Assembly (NCBI GenBank): GCA_041398845.1
Contig: JAWKTZ010000009.1
Location: 310,001-374,000, forward strand
Reading direction: 5' to 3'
Origin: Fuerstiella sp041398845
GTDB taxonomy: Bacteria > Planctomycetota > Planctomycetia > Planctomycetales > Planctomycetaceae
Length of the DNA: 64,000 nt
Part shown: piece by piece, positions 61,632 through 64,000 of the stretch
How the letters are laid out: each line of letters begins with the position of its first letter
Position numbering within the stretch: the stretch's first letter is position 1
The notes under the pieces: model-generated
Told to the model about the DNA's origin: nothing
Databases searched by the model: none
Seen by the model: only the letters and a program-made list of their open reading frames with translations
Program-made: the position numbers and the translations under genes

Positions 61632-63503
61632 GTGAATGAAAGATCGGACAACGTGGAAGACAGTGAACGAATTCTGATTTCTTTGTCCGGAATTCTGGTG
61701 CTTGGTGTCGGCAGCCAGTGGCTGGCTGGCGGATTGAAGATTCCGTCCATTCTGATGCTGCTCACCGTGGGCATTGTTGCGGGGCCGGTGACCGGCTTCA
61801 TCCAGCCCGATCCGTTGTTTGGCGATCTGATTCTGCCCATTGTTTCTCTCGCCGTGGCCGTGGTGCTGTTCGAAGGTGCGATGAGTCTGCATGTGTCCGA
61901 GCTGCGTGAAATCGGGCGACCGCTGATCATGCTGTTGACCGCCGGAGTTGTCATCACCGGCGTTGCATGTTCACTGGCCGGCTATTTTGTGCTGAGGTTT
62001 GATCTGACAAACTCGATTCTGCTCGGCAGTCTGTTGACGGTCACCGGCCCCACGGTTGTGGGACCGTTGCTGCACCACATCCGTCCCGTCGGTCGAGTCG
62101 GCCCGCTGGCTCGTTGGGAAGGCATTGTTGTCGACCCGATCGGTGCCGTTCTTGCGGTGCTGGCGTTTGCGGCCTTGAAAGACGTCGGCGTGGCGGAATT
62201 TCATGATGCCGTTCGAATCGGAGTGTTCGGCTTTATGTGGACGTTTGTCGCGGGCACTGTCATCGGAGTCATCGGCGCTTTCCTGCTGAAGGAGCTGCTG
62301 CGGAGGCACTGGATCACCGATCATCTGCAGAGCCCCATGGTGTTGATGATGGTCGTGCTGGCGTTTGTGACGTCCAATCTGATTCAGCACGAATCCGGGT
62401 TGGTGGCCGTGACAATGATGGGGCTGATGCTCGCCAATCAGAAGGCGGTTCCCGTCGGTCACATCGTACAGTTTAAGGAAGATCTCAGCGTGCTGCTGAT
62501 CTCAAGCCTGTTCATTGTGCTGGCCGCTCGCCTTGATCTGAACCAGTTTGTCAACTTCGGCTGGCGTGGTCCGGTGTTTGTGGCCATTGTGATTCTGGTG
62601 GTGCGGCCGTTGAGTGTCATGGTCAGCACCATTGGATGTGGATTGTCGATGGCGGAACGCCTGCTGCTGTCCTGGCTGGCTCCCCGAGGCATCGTGGCCG
62701 CCGCTGTGGCGTCCGTGTTTGCTCTGCAGTTGCCCGATGGTGGCGGCTTCGTGGCGGCCGTGTTTCTGGTGATTGTCGGCACCGTTGTTGTTTACGGACT
62801 GAGCGCCGCGTGGGTGGCTCGAAAACTGGGGCTCAGTATTTCCAATCCTCAGGGAGTCATGTTTGCCGGCGCTCATTCCGGAATTCGAGCCATCGCTCTC
62901 GCCCTGCAGAAGAACGGTATCATTGTGCAGTTGGTCGACACAGACACGGAAAACATCCGCAACAGTCGCATGGAAGGTCTGCCCACCGTGCTGGCCAATA
63001 TTCTTTCGGAACGAGTTCAGAACCTGAACCTCGGAGGTCTCGGACGACTGTTGGCGATGACACGCAACCGGGAAGTCAACATTCTGGCGATGCGCCGCGG
63101 AGCGGAACTCTTCGGCCGCAAGGAAGCGTATCGGCTGAGCATCAGTCCGGCATTGTCGGATCGTCGCGATCCGTCAACGAAAGTCATGGAAGGCCGAGTG
63201 CTGTTTGGCAACGACGCCACCTACGAAGAACTCGACCGCCGGTTTGCCGCCGGAGCCATTGTCAAAGGAACCAGGCTGACCCTCGAATTCACCTCCGAAG
63301 ACTTCTTCCGGAAATACCCGACCGCTCTGCCCCTGTTTGTCATCGACGACTCCGGCCAGCTCACCGTCTGCACCACCGACGCCGACATTGCACTCCTGCC
63401 CGAACACACCGTGATTGCCATGATCGATCCACTGCCGGACAACCCGGACGCGGACACACCCGACACTGAAAACACAGACGCCGACAAAAGCAATGAAACG
63501 TAA
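61632..63503 (+). CDS. NhaP-type (CPA1) sodium/proton antiporter with TrkA-like domain
   Basis: A 623-residue transporter. The GTG start at 61632 is the first in frame after repeat A5 and gives MNERSDNVEDSERILISLSG; a GTG at 61653 is an alternative. Residues about 15-410 carry 12 helices with SLAVAVVLFEGAMSLHVSEL, LLTVTGPTVVGPLLHHIRPV, WEGIVVDPIGAVLAVLAFAA and LLLSWLAPRGIVAAAVASVF, the CPA1 signature with its Asp pair. Residues about 420-500 look like a Rossmann TrkA-N domain (GVMFAGAHSGIRAIALALQK), then a C-terminal regulatory part. The acidic tail is Asp/Thr-rich. It should exchange Na+ or K+ for H+. Confidence 0.9.
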   Translation: MNERSDNVEDSERILISLSGILVLGVGSQWLAGGLKIPSILMLLTVGIVAGPVTGFIQPDPLFGDLILPIVSLAVAVVLFEGAMSLHVSELREIGRPLIMLLTAGVVITGVACSLAGYFVLRFDLTNSILLGSLLTVTGPTVVGPLLHHIRPVGRVGPLARWEGIVVDPIGAVLAVLAFAALKDVGVAEFHDAVRIGVFGFMWTFVAGTVIGVIGAFLLKELLRRHWITDHLQSPMVLMMVVLAFVTSNLIQHESGLVAVTMMGLMLANQKAVPVGHIVQFKEDLSVLLISSLFIVLAARLDLNQFVNFGWRGPVFVAIVILVVRPLSVMVSTIGCGLSMAERLLLSWLAPRGIVAAAVASVFALQLPDGGGFVAAVFLVIVGTVVVYGLSAAWVARKLGLSISNPQGVMFAGAHSGIRAIALALQKNGIIVQLVDTDTENIRNSRMEGLPTVLANILSERVQNLNLGGLGRLLAMTRNREVNILAMRRGAELFGRKEAYRLSISPALSDRRDPSTKVMEGRVLFGNDATYEELDRRFAAGAIVKGTRLTLEFTSEDFFRKYPTALPLFVIDDSGQLTVCTTDADIALLPEHTVIAMIDPLPDNPDADTPDTENTDADKSNET

Positions 63504-64000
63504 GATCCCGAGACACTTCGTCAAGCCCCGCATAACGACAGTGCCCCATGCGATTCATCCGTGGTAACGTATACCATCCGTGGTAAACAACATCTGAGCG
63601 GCGTAGCCGTGACAACACGTAGCCGTCGGCGTGAGCCGACGGTTTGGGGTCATGGACACGTCAGTAGCCGCGAAAGCGGTGATAGTGGTTGCGTTTCGCT
63701 ATCACCGCTGTCGCGGCTACGCTGGTGTTGTGTGCGGTGACTGCGGGCTGACACCCGCAGCTAAGTCATGCCGCAGCTTCGCTGCTCAATAAGCCGTTCA
63801 GGCGCCTTTCAGGCCATTGGTTCTCCAAAATCCGGGAACAAAACTTGCGCAGGCTGAAGGTTCAGTCAACCCTGAATTTTTAACACCCCAGGCTGACCCT
63901 CTCCGGGAAGCCGTGTCGTAAGCGGCGGAATCTGCCGGACGGTAGTCGAGGCCGATCGCGCAGCCGCAGCATGTTACCGCCCATTCTGACTAACCGGAAT
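63504..64000. repeat. Non-coding end with clustered palindromes
   Basis: No gene is visible. Hairpins found are ccgtcggc / gccgacgg (63623-63642), a large imperfect palindrome gtagccgcgaaagcggtgat ... cgctgtcgcggctac (63664-63720), and ctgcgggc / cccgcag around 63741-63760. The words cgtagccg and cggctacg flank the middle one, giving a nested arrangement. A degraded part of family A (aggctgaccctctccgggaagcc) lies near 63890-63912. Confidence 0.65.

Overview
The window looks like chromosomal DNA of a planctomycete, probably order Planctomycetales. The evidence is four DUF1559 proteins (three with a pilin-like N-terminus), a CRTAC1/ASPIC protein, a neutral ceramidase-like enzyme, a methanofuran-type (MfnB) synthase outside the archaea, remnants of planctomycete-type kinase and leucine-rich-repeat genes, moderate-to-high GC, frequent GTG starts and few strong ribosome binding sites. 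The exact species cannot be named from the sequence. No tRNA, rRNA, CRISPR array, prophage or intact insertion sequence was seen.

Layout. 1-5.1 kb: the 3' end of a TAXI-type TRAP receptor, a fused TRAP permease, a DUF3311-like small protein with its sodium:solute symporter, and argB. 5.6-15.1 kb: a flagellar rod/ring/hook-junction operon in the order flgF, flgG, flgA, flgH, flgI, flgJ-like, flgN-like, flgK, flgL, then a short HDOD-like gene; a LuxR-type regulator follows at 15.4 kb. 16.4-19 kb: a secreted protein, endonuclease III and adenylate kinase. 19-22.3 kb (minus): a small four-cysteine protein, a membrane protein and an FdhF/YdeP-type molybdopterin oxidoreductase. 22.7-28.3 kb: a DUF1559/lipoprotein cassette, a TPR protein, and a convergent CRTAC1 plus membrane protein pair. 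28.5-32 kb (minus): a coupled enolase-superfamily enzyme, MFS transporter and AstE/AspA-type deacylase. 32.3-33.8 kb: the second DUF1559 cassette. 33.9-38.3 kb (minus): a universal-stress-protein/GspE fusion, a PAC2 protein and an EEP-family hydrolase. 38.5-46 kb (minus): a TolQ/ExbB-like channel with two very different single-pass coiled-coil partners, behind a DUF1559 protein. 46.9-50.7 kb (minus): a HemW-like radical SAM protein, a PQQ-type propeller and an iron alcohol dehydrogenase. 51-56.5 kb (plus): a ceramidase-like enzyme, a GH10-like protein without catalytic glutamates, a sugar epimerase and an MfnB homologue. 56.5-57.4 kb: a small gene graveyard (IstB and kinase remnants). 57.5-59.3 kb: the third DUF1559 cassette. 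59.4-63.5 kb: two divergent cation/proton antiporters.

The strongest signal outside genes is a set of dispersed palindromic repeats: family A (about 95-117 bp), family B (about 111 bp) and family C (about 155-310 bp, modular). They lie almost entirely between genes. Family C elements contain palindromes that resemble the core of family B, and some carry family A-like ends, so the repeats are nested mosaics of one another. The most interesting protein systems are the ExbB-like three-gene assembly at 38.5-44.1 kb and the USP-GspE fusion at 33.9 kb.
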